Part shown: piece after piece, positions 1-8,218 of the stretch
Numbering within the stretch: the first letter of the stretch is position 1
Layout: each line of letters opens with the position of its first letter
From: Chitinophaga solisilvae
GTDB lineage: Bacteria > Bacteroidota > Bacteroidia > Chitinophagales > Chitinophagaceae
Assembly: GCF_009928525.1 (NCBI RefSeq)
Contig: NZ_JAABOK010000002.1
Coordinates: 496,001 to 560,000 of the forward strand
Direction: 5' to 3'
DNA: 64,000 nt
Position numbers and translations under genes: made by a program
The notes under the pieces: generated by a model
What the model was told of the DNA's origin: nothing
The model's database searches: none
Seen by the model: only the letters and a program-made list of their open reading frames with translations

Positions 1-1210
1 GGAAAATTTTGAATCAGGCACTAAAGCCGCCTACGCTGCCGGTACAGTTACCTTATCCAGCGGTAGCTGGACACTGGACGAAGCGCTGATCGGTACGCTG
101 GCAGCAGATCTGAAGAACGGCGCCAAATCAGTGCGTATCCGCAACACCGGTAGTATTACCACCAACTTCAGCCTGAATGCCACCGGCACCATCACCGTAA
201 CCGTGCAGCACGGCACCTATGGCAGCGACAGTAACAGCAGCTGGCAGCTGTGGACATCGGCAGACAATGGCGCTACCTGGCAGCAGCAAGGTAATACCAT
301 TACTACTTCCGGTTCGCTCCAGAGCGCTGTTTTCACCTTCCCCGCCAGCGCCACCCTGCGCATCTCCATCAGAAAAACTTCCGGCGGTTCTTCCAGAATC
401 AACATCGATGATGTAAGCATCACCGCCGATGGCGGCACCACCAACCCCGGTAACCCCGGCGATAACGACAACATGCTGCTGGGTAATCCCAGCAATGCCG
501 CTGCCAATGTTTCCGCAGAAAATAATTACCTGATGGTGAAAACGTATTTCACATTATCGTACAGCCGTAGCCGTGGTACGCCCAACTGGGTGAGCTGGCA
601 TATTCAATCCAGCGACCTGGGCAGCATTTCCCGTACCAACGATTTCCGCGCAGATAATACCCTGCCCTCCGGATGGTATCAGGTACAGAACAGCAGCTAC
701 AGCGGATCAGGATTTGACCGCGGCCATAACTGTCCTTCTGCTGACAGAACCTCCACCACAGAAGCGAATTCCGCCACTTTTCTCATGACCAATATGATTC
801 CGCAGGCGCCGAATAACAACCAGCGGACCTGGGCCAACCTGGAAAACTATACCCGCAGCCTTGTTAACAGCGGCAATGAAGTATATGTCATCGCCGGCTC
901 TTACGGGCAGGGTGGTAGCGGCTCCCAGGGCGGTGTAACCAATACCATCAACAACGGTAATGTTACCGTACCTTCCAACGTCTGGAAAGTAATAGTGGTT
1001 ATCCCTGCCGGCAGCAATGACCTCAGCAGGATCAGCGGCAATACCCGCGTGATAGCAGTCAACACACCGAATACCAACGATATTGATTCCGACTGGACCC
1101 AATACAGGACTACTGTTAGAAGTATAGAATCAGCGACGGGTTACAACCTGCTTTCCGCCTTACGGCCGTCATTGCAGGATAGCCTGGAGACAAGAATTGA
1201 TAATCAGTAA
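1..1210 (+). CDS. Secreted DNA/RNA non-specific endonuclease (NUC1 family), 5' end outside window
   Basis: The open frame is already running at base 2, so the start lies upstream; the first in-window ATG (131) is internal. The C-terminal ~230 residues are a beta-beta-alpha-metal (NUC1) nuclease. The motif DRGHNCPSADR, ending at about base 745, carries the catalytic His, and the downstream N-rich stretch NMIPQAPNNNQRTW supplies the metal-binding Asn. The family cuts DNA and RNA non-specifically. The ~150 residues before it form a Ser/Thr/Gly-rich beta-sandwich-like domain of the kind found on secreted Bacteroidota proteins, followed by a GG/N/P linker. Secretion is inferred because the signal peptide is not visible. 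A rho-independent terminator follows 20 bp after the stop. Confidence 0.9.
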   Translation, partial: ENFESGTKAAYAAGTVTLSSGSWTLDEALIGTLAADLKNGAKSVRIRNTGSITTNFSLNATGTITVTVQHGTYGSDSNSSWQLWTSADNGATWQQQGNTITTSGSLQSAVFTFPASATLRISIRKTSGGSSRINIDDVSITADGGTTNPGNPGDNDNMLLGNPSNAAANVSAENNYLMVKTYFTLSYSRSRGTPNWVSWHIQSSDLGSISRTNDFRADNTLPSGWYQVQNSSYSGSGFDRGHNCPSADRTSTTEANSATFLMTNMIPQAPNNNQRTWANLENYTRSLVNSGNEVYVIAGSYGQGGSGSQGGVTNTINNGNVTVPSNVWKVIVVIPAGSNDLSRISGNTRVIAVNTPNTNDIDSDWTQYRTTVRSIESATGYNLLSALRPSLQDSLETRIDNQ

Positions 1211-1230
1211 GGACGTTCACCACAGCTGAA

Positions 1231-1260
1231 AGCCCCGGATATCATCCGGGGCTTTTTTTT
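1231..1260 (+). terminator. Rho-independent terminator after the endonuclease
   Basis: A perfect 9-bp stem (1231-1239 with 1245-1253, AGCCCCGGA/TCCGGGGCT) has a 5-nt loop and runs into eight T residues. It separates the endonuclease from the convergent symporter gene, which ends at 1284. Confidence 0.9.
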
Positions 1261-1283
1261 GAATGGGGTAGCAGTGAAAGATG

Positions 1284-2471
1284 TCAGGGGGAACGGGTGA
1301 GCCGGGCAATCAGCAGCGCCGCGGCGGTATCGCCGGTAGCATTGAGCAAGGTGGCTGCAGGGTCCAGCAGCGTACCGATGATGATGATAACAGGCAGTAC
1401 CTCTGCCGGCAGGTGATAGGCAGAAACGATCAGCAGCTGCCCAATGTATCCGCCGTTGGGGATGCCGCCTTCAATAACGCTGACCAGCAATGCAATGAAG
1501 ACTGCAAGCAGCACATCGTGCCAGCCATTGATGGTCTGATGTACCATTGCCAGCGCCACCACTACCTTGATAACAGCGGCAATGGCAGATCCTTCCTTAT
1601 GCAGCGCTGCTCCCAGCGGTATAACTACATCGCCTGTACGTTGCGGAACGCGCATCCTTTCCGCAGCTTCCAGGTTAGCGGGTATGGTGGCAATGCTGCT
1701 GCAGGTGGCCAGCGCTGTTACCGATGGCGTGATATTATACCGCCAGTAGCTTTTTACGGCAGGGATACCTCCTGCCAGGAATGCATAGGCGCTGAAGCCA
1801 AGGAAATAGTATGCCAGAGAAATCCAGTGGGCATTTACTAACAGTTGCGCATATACGCCGATTACCTGCATGCCGGTAGCTGTAATCTGGAAGGCAAAAT
1901 ATGCTCCCAGCCCGACCGGTCCCAGCAGCATGATGTAATAGATCACATTTTTCATGACGGCATTGCCTGCCAGCAGGAAGGCCCGGAATGCCTCTCCTGC
2001 AGCGCCTGACCGCCTGGCCGCAGCGCCGGTAAGGCCTGCGAATATCATAAGCGCCAGCATACTTTTGCGTGAGAGCAGCGCATAAAAATCGCTGACTGTC
2101 AGCAGCTGTACCAGCTGATCGCCGGCATCCGGAGCAGCGGAGGCAGGCAGTATAGCCGTGGCCGTTACTGTCAGGTTTACGGGGAAGAGGTAACAGGCCA
2201 GCAGCGTGAAAACGGTTGCCAGCAGCACAGAGCCAGTAAATACAAGACTCATGATACCGATCAGCTTTCCGGTTTCCCTGGAGATACTGAGGTGAGCGAT
2301 GACCGAAGCGATGGCAAAAAATACCAGCGGCACAACGGCCGTAAACAACAGGTTAAGGAAGATATCACCCAGCGGTTTTACATACGGCACATAGGCCGGA
2401 AAGAACAGCCCCAGCAGGCTTCCTGCTGCAATGCCGCAGAGCAGGTACAATATACCGGCGTAGTTTTTCAT
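1284..2471 (-). CDS. Dicarboxylate/amino acid:cation symporter (DAACS family)
   Basis: This 395-residue polytopic membrane protein resembles the GltP/DctA family, which couples uptake of dicarboxylates or acidic amino acids to Na+ or H+. The first ~110 residues hold three hydrophobic segments. The family's serine-rich re-entrant loop is present as ATCSSIATIPANLEAAERM, followed by VIPLGAALHKEGSAIAAV, which matches the conserved HP1/TM7 region. The usual 'NMDGTA' is replaced here by 'HKEGSA', so the substrate is uncertain. It is last in a leftward operon behind an SDR and a CMD-family protein, with 1 bp between it and the SDR. That suggests uptake of a carboxylate that the two enzymes process. 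Confidence 0.85.
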   Translation of the reverse strand: MKNYAGILYLLCGIAAGSLLGLFFPAYVPYVKPLGDIFLNLLFTAVVPLVFFAIASVIAHLSISRETGKLIGIMSLVFTGSVLLATVFTLLACYLFPVNLTVTATAILPASAAPDAGDQLVQLLTVSDFYALLSRKSMLALMIFAGLTGAAARRSGAAGEAFRAFLLAGNAVMKNVIYYIMLLGPVGLGAYFAFQITATGMQVIGVYAQLLVNAHWISLAYYFLGFSAYAFLAGGIPAVKSYWRYNITPSVTALATCSSIATIPANLEAAERMRVPQRTGDVVIPLGAALHKEGSAIAAVIKVVVALAMVHQTINGWHDVLLAVFIALLVSVIEGGIPNGGYIGQLLIVSAYHLPAEVLPVIIIIGTLLDPAATLLNATGDTAAALLIARLTRSP

Positions 2472-2472
2472 A

Positions 2473-3279
2473 TCAACGGGTTAAGAGGCCGGCATCCAGT
2501 ACAAAAGAAGAACCTGTAACATAGCGTGCCTTATCGGAAACGAGGAACACCACGGCGTTGGCTACATCGGATGTTTCCACCCAGGGCACGTCAATGAGGT
2601 TGCCGGCAGAGCGTTCCGCAATTTCCTGCGGCGTAGCGCCTTCCAGCGCCGCCAGGCCGTCGTTCATCGGGGTGTTGACACCGGTAGGGTGAATGGAGAT
2701 AGCGCGGATATTATAGGGCGCCAGTTCAATAGCCCAGGATTTGGTGAGCCCGGTGAGTCCCCACTTGGAAGCGGCATAATGACTGAGGCGGTTCATACCC
2801 CGTAATCCGGCGATGGAAGAGTTATTGATGATAACGCCAGACTGTTGTGCTATCATCAGCGGAATAATGCGGCGGCCTACCATCCATGCGCCCTTGAGGT
2901 TAATATCAATCATGGCGTCCCATTCTTCTTCCGGCATTTCATGGGTGATGCCATATGCGCAGATGCCGGCATTGTTGAAGAGGATGTCGATACGTCCCCA
3001 GGCGCTGTGCACCTCGTTCACAGCGCGGCTGATGGCGGCATCGTCGCGTACGTCGCCGGTGAAGGTGAGGCATTTCACACCCAGCGCTTCACAGGAATGC
3101 TGCAGTTGCTGCAGTTCATCTTCATTGCCCAGCGTATAGCCGGGATAGGTCAGCGCACGGGCAATGTCGAAGGCGGCAATGTGTACACCTTCTGCCGCCA
3201 GGGCAAGCGCGGTGGCTTTTCCTTGCCCGTGGGCAGCGCCGGTGATGAAAGCAGTTTTACCGGTAAGGTCGTTGGCCAT
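2473..3279 (-). CDS. SDR-family oxidoreductase (mycofactocin-coupled-like subgroup)
   Basis: This 268-residue classical short-chain dehydrogenase/reductase uses NAD(P). It shows the Rossmann motif TGAAHGQG (13-20), NNAG (102-105) and the catalytic Ser144/145, Tyr158 and Lys162 in the YxxxK arrangement. After strand beta2 (FDIA) there is an insertion of about 30 residues rich in Tyr, Leu and Glu, as in carveol dehydrogenase and mycofactocin-associated SDRs. No mycofactocin genes are visible, so this is only a structural resemblance. The substrate is unknown. It lies between a CMD protein (8-bp gap) and a symporter (1-bp gap), almost certainly on one transcript. Confidence 0.88.
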   Translation of the reverse strand: MANDLTGKTAFITGAAHGQGKATALALAAEGVHIAAFDIARALTYPGYTLGNEDELQQLQHSCEALGVKCLTFTGDVRDDAAISRAVNEVHSAWGRIDILFNNAGICAYGITHEMPEEEWDAMIDINLKGAWMVGRRIIPLMIAQQSGVIINNSSIAGLRGMNRLSHYAASKWGLTGLTKSWAIELAPYNIRAISIHPTGVNTPMNDGLAALEGATPQEIAERSAGNLIDVPWVETSDVANAVVFLVSDKARYVTGSSFVLDAGLLTR

Positions 3280-3286
3280 AAGGTAT

Positions 3287-3820
3287 TTATTTTTTAAACG
3301 GAAGATAGGGTTGGAGGTATTCGTCTATATCTGTTTCGGTAGCGTTGGCAAATACATTGGTAGCAATCATCTGCCCGGCGAAGGCAATGAGTTCCACCAT
3401 CTGCGGAACGGTATACCGGCTGCGTATCCTGCTGAACAGGGTATGGTCTGTTTTTCCCTGATGCAGGGCCATGGTGCTGCCGAATTCCATCAGCAGTTCT
3501 TCTTCTTCCGTAAAGCGGATGTTCTCCGGTTGTTCGCCGTTGTCAATAATTATTTTGCGGAAAAAAGTAGTACAGAGCGGGCAGCCGCTGCCCCTGGAAA
3601 TACTGTAGGCATACAGGTAGGCGAGCCGCTCGCCCAGGATCGCTGTGATAGCTTCATACAGGCGGTACCATTCCATATATATTTCAAAGGCCGGCAACGA
3701 GTGGGCAAGCGTGGCCTTCATATTGGTAATACGCGCATTGTATTGCGTTCTGTGTTTGTCAAAGGCAGCCTGTACGGCAGCAGGAGCCTGGGTTTCGGGC
3801 AGGGGGCTAATCAGGGCCAT
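3287..3820 (-). CDS. Carboxymuconolactone decarboxylase (CMD/AhpD-like) family protein
   Basis: This all-helical 177-residue protein has the CMD/AhpD signature CPLC (Cys80, Cys83) followed by TTFFRKII, where a family member with peroxidase-like activity would carry a nearby His. CMD proteins act either in aromatic ring-cleavage pathways or as disulfide reductases; the sequence alone does not decide. It is the first gene of the leftward CMD-SDR-symporter operon. A Bacteroidota -7 element lies about 50 bp upstream within a palindrome (3868-3884). Confidence 0.8.
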   Translation of the reverse strand: MALISPLPETQAPAAVQAAFDKHRTQYNARITNMKATLAHSLPAFEIYMEWYRLYEAITAILGERLAYLYAYSISRGSGCPLCTTFFRKIIIDNGEQPENIRFTEEEELLMEFGSTMALHQGKTDHTLFSRIRSRYTVPQMVELIAFAGQMIATNVFANATETDIDEYLQPYLPFKK

Positions 3821-3867
3821 GGGATTTTTTCAAATGGTGATCAGCTAATATACGGGAAAATTAATAA

Positions 3868-3884
3868 TCTACAAATTTAGTAGA
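3868..3884 (-). promoter_or_regulatory. Promoter -7 element inside an operator-like palindrome
   Basis: On the minus strand, positions 3879-3872 read TAAATTTG, matching the Bacteroidota -7 consensus TAnnTTTG. It lies inside the imperfect dyad TCTAC-7nt-GTAGA. A repressor bound there would block the CMD-SDR-symporter operon. No clear -33 element is visible. The operator role is inference. Confidence 0.45.
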
Positions 3885-4068
3885 CTTTTAATATCTGCGG
3901 CAGACGGCGATTATATCTTCCGCAATTATATCATAGTTAAGTATGGTATTACTGCAGGCATATGGCAGTGGTAAATGTTATTTTAGATACATGTTCGGGG
4001 CCGCAGCCTTACTTCTCTTACTAACCGCGATAATGATAATATTGTTCTGATAACCTAAAACTCCACAT

Positions 4069-4224
4069 ATGAAAAAAGTAACATCAAAAAAGATGCATTT
4101 GTCCCTGATTAAAGTGGCTACACTCAGTCAGCCCGGACAGAAAGTTAAAGTAACCGGTACTTCCACTCCATGTACACTGCTGGATCACACGTATTGCGGG
4201 TGCCCTCCGACAGCGATCTGTTAG
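4069..4224 (+). CDS. Orphan class I lanthipeptide-like precursor peptide, 51 aa
   Basis: This short gene encodes MKKVTSKKMHLSLIKVATLS..., a lysine-rich leader with the Lys-x-Leu-x-Leu-x-Lys pattern of Bacteroidota class I lanthipeptide leaders. A C-terminal core of about 20 residues has four Cys and five Thr/Ser (TSTPCTLL, YCGCPPTAIC), suitable for lanthionine rings. The usual GG cleavage site is replaced by VTGT, so this copy is divergent. No LanB, LanC or exporter gene is within 6 kb. The stop is followed 1 bp later by a 114-bp palindrome. It resembles the three precursors at 11.5-12.3 kb in leader but not in core. An alternative is an unrelated Cys-rich peptide. Confidence 0.6.
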   Translation: MKKVTSKKMHLSLIKVATLSQPGQKVKVTGTSTPCTLLDHTYCGCPPTAIC

Positions 4225-4225
4225 T

Positions 4226-4339
4226 CATTTAGTTATTTTTTTATTTTATTATTTGAGATTTAAAATGCAGCGGAGATTTTCGCGTTAGTATCCGCTGCAT
4301 TTTAAATCTCAAATAATAAAATAAAAAAATAATTAAATG
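4226..4339. repeat. Long intergenic palindrome A (49-bp arms)
   Basis: Arms 4226-4274 and 4291-4339 pair over 49 positions with one mismatch; the loop is 16 nt. The outer arm is extremely AT-rich and the inner part reads TTGAGATTTAAAATGCAGCGGA. It fills the whole gap between two convergent genes (stops at 4224 and 4343) and could act as a bidirectional terminator. Its inner half is nearly the same as palindrome B at 5621-5736. Confidence 0.9.
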
Positions 4340-4342
4340 CCT

Positions 4343-5263
4343 TTATTGGGTGTCGGCCTGTAGCAACATGCGTTCTGCTTCCAGGTTGTGTTGACGGCAG
4401 AAGTGAATAAGTTGTTCCAATCGTTTTTTGCTGTCGAACTGAAAGTTCCAGCATAGTTTCTTCTGGCATGTTGTGCACAGGCGGATGGGGGTACGGTCAG
4501 TTTCTGCGAGGCTGTTGGTGCCGTTCATCACGCATCTCGCAGAAATACAGTGGTGAAGCGTAAACATATGCCCGATTTCGTGCGTGGTAATTTTCATTAA
4601 TCTGCTCAGGCATAGCTGATAGCTGGAGGTATCCAGCTGTTTGTTTTGCAGTCTGTAGATAGAAGATATTCCTACCCTGTTCACATAGGATGCGAGTCCG
4701 AATACATAGTTCCAGTTATTTTTGGGATAGAGGTCTTTGGCGCTGATAGCCAGCAGTGCGATGCCATCGTCAGGCAACTTTCCCCGCAGCAGGCTGTCGA
4801 GCAGATAAGGAGCCAGCAGTTGTATGTTGCCGTCTGTCTGCTGCCGCATGGCAGATGCGGGCACACCTGTATCAGGCAGTGATGGCAGTAATATGGTGCT
4901 GAGCTGAAAGAAGCTGGTGTTGTATGCTGTTACCGCCTGTAGTATCTCCAGCTGCAGCGGAGTGAATTCGCCTACCGGCAGCAGGTATATGACTGCCTGT
5001 GCCGCGGTAGGTTTTACCGGATGAGCCGCTTTATATGCTTCAAATGTCTGCCCTTTTTCCTGATGTGTAAACAGCCATTCTCCTTCCTGCGGGGGACCCA
5101 GTGGTACATCCTGCTTCACGGCCGCTTTAAAATATGCTGACTGCGAACGGATGAACGTATCTTTTTCCCGGTTGTTGCAGGCGGAGAAAATACCGGGAAT
5201 CAGGATAAGCAGCAGAAAACCTGTAATTATAGTTGGCAGTGGCATAGTGGAAGGCATAGGCAA
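4343..5263 (-). CDS. Lipoprotein archaemetzincin-type metalloprotease (M54)
   Basis: This 306-residue protein has a signal peptide ending in a lipobox (FSAC, Cys29), so it is probably membrane-anchored. The catalytic zinc motif HEIGHMFTLHHC lies at 228-239, with Glu229 as general base. The family's second, structural zinc site follows: Cys239, Cys244 (CVMNG), Cys263 and Cys266 (CTTC). Archaemetzincins are widespread but their substrates are unknown. Most are soluble and around 180-200 residues, so the ~150-residue N-terminal extension and the lipid anchor are unusual. It is monocistronic; its 3' end abuts palindrome A. Confidence 0.88.
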   Translation of the reverse strand: MPMPSTMPLPTIITGFLLLILIPGIFSACNNREKDTFIRSQSAYFKAAVKQDVPLGPPQEGEWLFTHQEKGQTFEAYKAAHPVKPTAAQAVIYLLPVGEFTPLQLEILQAVTAYNTSFFQLSTILLPSLPDTGVPASAMRQQTDGNIQLLAPYLLDSLLRGKLPDDGIALLAISAKDLYPKNNWNYVFGLASYVNRVGISSIYRLQNKQLDTSSYQLCLSRLMKITTHEIGHMFTLHHCISARCVMNGTNSLAETDRTPIRLCTTCQKKLCWNFQFDSKKRLEQLIHFCRQHNLEAERMLLQADTQ

Positions 5264-5327
5264 AAATCAGTCTTGTTTTAAAAGTAAGTATTTACGGGAG
5301 ATAACAGATATTTATAAAAAAAATTCT

Positions 5328-5618
5328 ATGCCCGATGATATTGTAACCTCCCGGCTGGTATTGCGACTGATGAGTAAGGCCGTAGTGACTTCCTGTATAG
5401 CAGGTGATTTTGCGGAAGCAGAACGGCTGCTGGGCGCAACAATACCGGACGATCTGCTGGAAAGTAGCAGCAGCCTGCGTTTTAACCTGCGGCAGATGGA
5501 AAAGGATCCCCTATATCTCCCCTGGTCTGCAAGAGCTGTTATATTGCCGGAAGAACAGAAAATGATTGGCCTCATACGTTTTCATAGTTCTCCTGATCCG
5601 GAGGAGTTGCATGCTTGA
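5328..5618 (+). pseudogene. Truncated GNAT acetyltransferase (N-terminal half only)
   Basis: The ATG at 5328 opens MPDDIVTSRLVLRLMS..., the typical first strand of a ribosomal-protein-type GNAT. It continues with AEALLG/IPDD- and LPWSARAVIL-like family segments up to MIGLIRFHSSPDP. At that point a normal member would continue into the acetyl-CoA loop (Q/RxxGxG/A) and 70-90 further residues. Here the frame stops at 5616-5618, and palindrome B starts 2 bp later. No C-terminal half is found after the palindrome. The remnant has no cofactor site and is unlikely to be active. Confidence 0.7.
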
Positions 5619-5620
5619 GA

Positions 5621-5736
5621 ATTTACGGATTTTGGAATTTTGGGATTTTGAGATTTGAAAATGCAGCGAAGATATTTGCGTAAACCTTCGCTGCATTTTC
5701 AAATCTCAAAATCCCAAAATTCCAAAATCCGTAAAT
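5621..5736. repeat. Long intergenic palindrome B (51-bp arms)
   Basis: Arms 5621-5671 and 5686-5736 are perfect reverse complements; the loop is 14 nt. The outer arm contains the repeats GGATTTTGGAATTTTGGGATTTTGAG. The inner arm ends in AATGCAGCGAAG, shared with palindrome A. It lies directly after the truncated GNAT gene. There is no long T tract, so simple termination is not the obvious role. Confidence 0.9.
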
Positions 5737-5901
5737 CTCCAATCAAATCTCAAATAATTAAATAACCAAATCTTAAATACAGTTAAGGATCTGTTAATAC
5801 TATATACCGGGGGGAAGGGGTGTGGGGATTTCTTCGTTGTAAAGGTAGGAGCGCCGGATGGAGCTTGTATCTACCTATATGCGATTTAATCTGTACTGTG
5901 T

Positions 5902-6663
5902 ATGTTGAGCATGTTTTCTATTGTAAACCTGAAATCGCTGTTGCTGACAGGGATGTTGCTGCTGGCGGTTTCTTTCGGATGTAACAGGAAGATTTTATGG
6001 GATGCCTATCGTGAGGATGCAGAGGATAGGATTCCATTTATTGATATTATTAAGGGCGGCCGCTGGCAACGGTTTTCGGGGGTGGCAGTGAAGCCGGAAG
6101 GGGTGCAGATTAACGCACCGGAAGAAGATGAGCAGGAGGAACTGCCTTATAATCTTCGGGGGCCATACCTGAAAGTACAGGGCGATTTCCTGCTGGTGGC
6201 CACCATCACACCACAATCGGAGAAGAGCGCATTGGTCTATTTTTTTGGTAAGCTGCCTGATATGTGCGACGGATGGCAGCAGACAGGGAAGGCTGTAGCG
6301 ATAGGTATCCGGCAGCAGCTACTGCAACTGATTGTGCACGACGGAACTACCGCTACGGCTAAAGCCTCCGCGGACATCGGGCACGTAGAAAAAGCGCAGC
6401 TGGCAGTAAAAAAAACAGGGAATAAAATTGAATGGTATGTGAATAATATTTTTGCAGGATCACTGGAAGATACCAGCAATATTTTCGGAGACGGAAAAGT
6501 GTATTTCGGCGCGGAAGCAGAAGCCGGCAGCAGCTTTATCATCAACGCACTCCGCGTGAAACCCGTGAATGAACGCGGCAGGGTGGAAGTAGCAGATAAC
6601 AGCACTGCCTGGCAGACCGTAGCCACAACTGTTAAACCCCGCTATAAATCACATGATGAATAA
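5902..6663 (+). CDS. Lipoprotein with a probable jelly-roll (LamG/ConA-like) domain
   Basis: This 253-residue protein begins with a lipoprotein signal (LLAVSFGC, Cys27), so it is membrane-anchored and exported. The mature part alternates short strands (GPYLKVQGDFLLVATITP, KSALVYFFGKL, NKIEWYVNNIFAG, GKVYFGAEAEAG). This pattern is typical of concanavalin-like lectin/glucanase folds that bind sugars. No catalytic motif stands out. It is probably monocistronic and sits between palindrome B and a convergent aminotransferase. The fold assignment is inference; the safe call is a lipoprotein of unknown function. Confidence 0.6.
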   Translation: MLSMFSIVNLKSLLLTGMLLLAVSFGCNRKILWDAYREDAEDRIPFIDIIKGGRWQRFSGVAVKPEGVQINAPEEDEQEELPYNLRGPYLKVQGDFLLVATITPQSEKSALVYFFGKLPDMCDGWQQTGKAVAIGIRQQLLQLIVHDGTTATAKASADIGHVEKAQLAVKKTGNKIEWYVNNIFAGSLEDTSNIFGDGKVYFGAEAEAGSSFIINALRVKPVNERGRVEVADNSTAWQTVATTVKPRYKSHDE

Positions 6664-6716
6664 ACCGGTGAAACCCTCCGGAATGGTGGACTTCACCGGT
6701 TGGAACTGCTGCGGAT

Positions 6717-8216
6717 TTATCCTGCTGTCCACCGTGCCGCATCGAACCAGTCTCCTATCCTGTGGAGTTCCCGGTTGATTTCTCCCGTAAAATAGTATTC
6801 ATTGGAACGGGAATCGTAAGCGTAATCTTTTGCCCACATTGCTATGTTTGCTACGGTCATGTCAATGGCATCCAGTATAAAATTAATTTCAGCAGATGTC
6901 ATGGTAGGATGTACGGATAACCTTATCCATCCCGGCTTGCAGGCGAGGTCACCGGCAAGAATGCTGTTCAGTATCGCATAAGACGCCGGCTGTTCAACTT
7001 GCAGTAGCAGATGACCATAGGTGCCCGCACAGGAACAGCCTCCTCTTGCCTGGATACCAAACCTGTCGTTGAGTAACCTGACTACCAGGTTGTAATGCAC
7101 TCCCTCCACAATGAAGGAAATGACGCCCAACCGCTTTGTCACAGCAGCTTCCAGTATATGTACCCGTTTGATGGCCGACAATCCCGGAAAAATAAGCGCC
7201 AGCAATTCTTCTTCCCGCTTCTGCATCCGGGCAATACCCATCTCTTCTTTCAGCCGGATGCACATGGCTGCCTTGATGCCCTGGATAAATGGCGGCGTAC
7301 CACCGTCTTCCCGCTGTGCAATATCTTCCGTGTAAACATGCATGCCCCAGGGGTTGGTGTACACGACTGTTCCGCCGCCCGGTTGATCCGGCACCTTGTT
7401 ATGATAAAGCTGTTTGTTGAAGATCAGCACGCCGGGTGTTCCCGGGCCGCCGAGGAATTTATGTCCTGAAAAATAAATGGCATCCAGCCGGGCCTCTTCT
7501 TCTGCCGGGTGCATATTAATAGTGGTATATGGCGCTGCACAGGCAAAGTCAACGAAACATACGCCGTTACAGGCATGCATGAGTGTTGCAATTTCATGAT
7601 AAGGGGTGCAGATGCCGGTAACGTTGGAGCAGGCGGTAACGGCAGCTATCTTGTATTCCCGGTGTTTGTACTGTTCCAGTAAAAACTGCAGGTGCGCCAG
7701 GTCGGTATTCCCGTTTTCATCGCTACCTATTATTTCTACGGTGGCATTGGTTTCCAGCCAGCTGATATGATTGCTGTGGTGTTCCATGTGCGTTACAAAA
7801 ACAACCGGCTGCCGTTTTTTGTCAATGCTGCCGATGTTCTGTCTGCGTAGTCCCAGCAGGCGTTGCAGCTTGTTGACAGCAGCGGTCATACCGCTGCCGC
7901 AGAAAAGTAATATGTCGTCGTCCTGCGCGTGCACATGTTTTTTGATAATGGCTTTAGCTTCGTCGTAGGCGGCAGACATCAGGCTGCCGGTAACGGTGGT
8001 GGCGGTATGGGTATTGCCGGTGAACGGCAGTATTTCCTGCTGCAGATAATCTTCTATCGGCTGATAAGCCCTGCCGCTCGCTGTCCAGTCGGCATAAATG
8101 ATACGCCTGATACCAAAGGGCGATTCAAAATGCTGCTGCTGACCAATAATGTGCTGCCTGTAGAAGGAGAAGTAATTTTCCAGTCCGCTCTCCGTACGTA
8201 TGGCTGATGGTAACAT
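6717..8216 (-). CDS. Class V aminotransferase / cysteine-desulfurase-like PLP enzyme
   Basis: This 499-residue fold-type I PLP enzyme has the Schiff-base lysine in SGHKFLGGPGTPG (Lys253), the cofactor aspartate in FVDFACAAPY (Asp223) and an HMEHHSN segment like the catalytic loop of cysteine desulfurases. CSCAGTYG near residue 405 matches the position of the desulfurase active-site Cys loop. It is about 90 residues longer than SufS/NifS, with an extra C-terminal region. It may therefore act on cysteine or on another amino acid. The stop of the upstream DUF4395 gene lies 2 bp before its start, so the pair is one operon. Confidence 0.82.
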   Translation of the reverse strand: MLPSAIRTESGLENYFSFYRQHIIGQQQHFESPFGIRRIIYADWTASGRAYQPIEDYLQQEILPFTGNTHTATTVTGSLMSAAYDEAKAIIKKHVHAQDDDILLFCGSGMTAAVNKLQRLLGLRRQNIGSIDKKRQPVVFVTHMEHHSNHISWLETNATVEIIGSDENGNTDLAHLQFLLEQYKHREYKIAAVTACSNVTGICTPYHEIATLMHACNGVCFVDFACAAPYTTINMHPAEEEARLDAIYFSGHKFLGGPGTPGVLIFNKQLYHNKVPDQPGGGTVVYTNPWGMHVYTEDIAQREDGGTPPFIQGIKAAMCIRLKEEMGIARMQKREEELLALIFPGLSAIKRVHILEAAVTKRLGVISFIVEGVHYNLVVRLLNDRFGIQARGGCSCAGTYGHLLLQVEQPASYAILNSILAGDLACKPGWIRLSVHPTMTSAEINFILDAIDMTVANIAMWAKDYAYDSRSNEYYFTGEINRELHRIGDWFDAARWTAG

Positions 8217-8218
8217 GA

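Noticed and set aside
707..1102. Open frame on the minus strand inside the endonuclease
   Set aside because: It is the mirror frame of a GC-rich real gene and shows no family motif.
2845..3297. Plus-strand frame opposite the SDR gene
   Set aside because: It overlaps the SDR completely and has His/Cys-rich low-complexity translation without a leader or domain.
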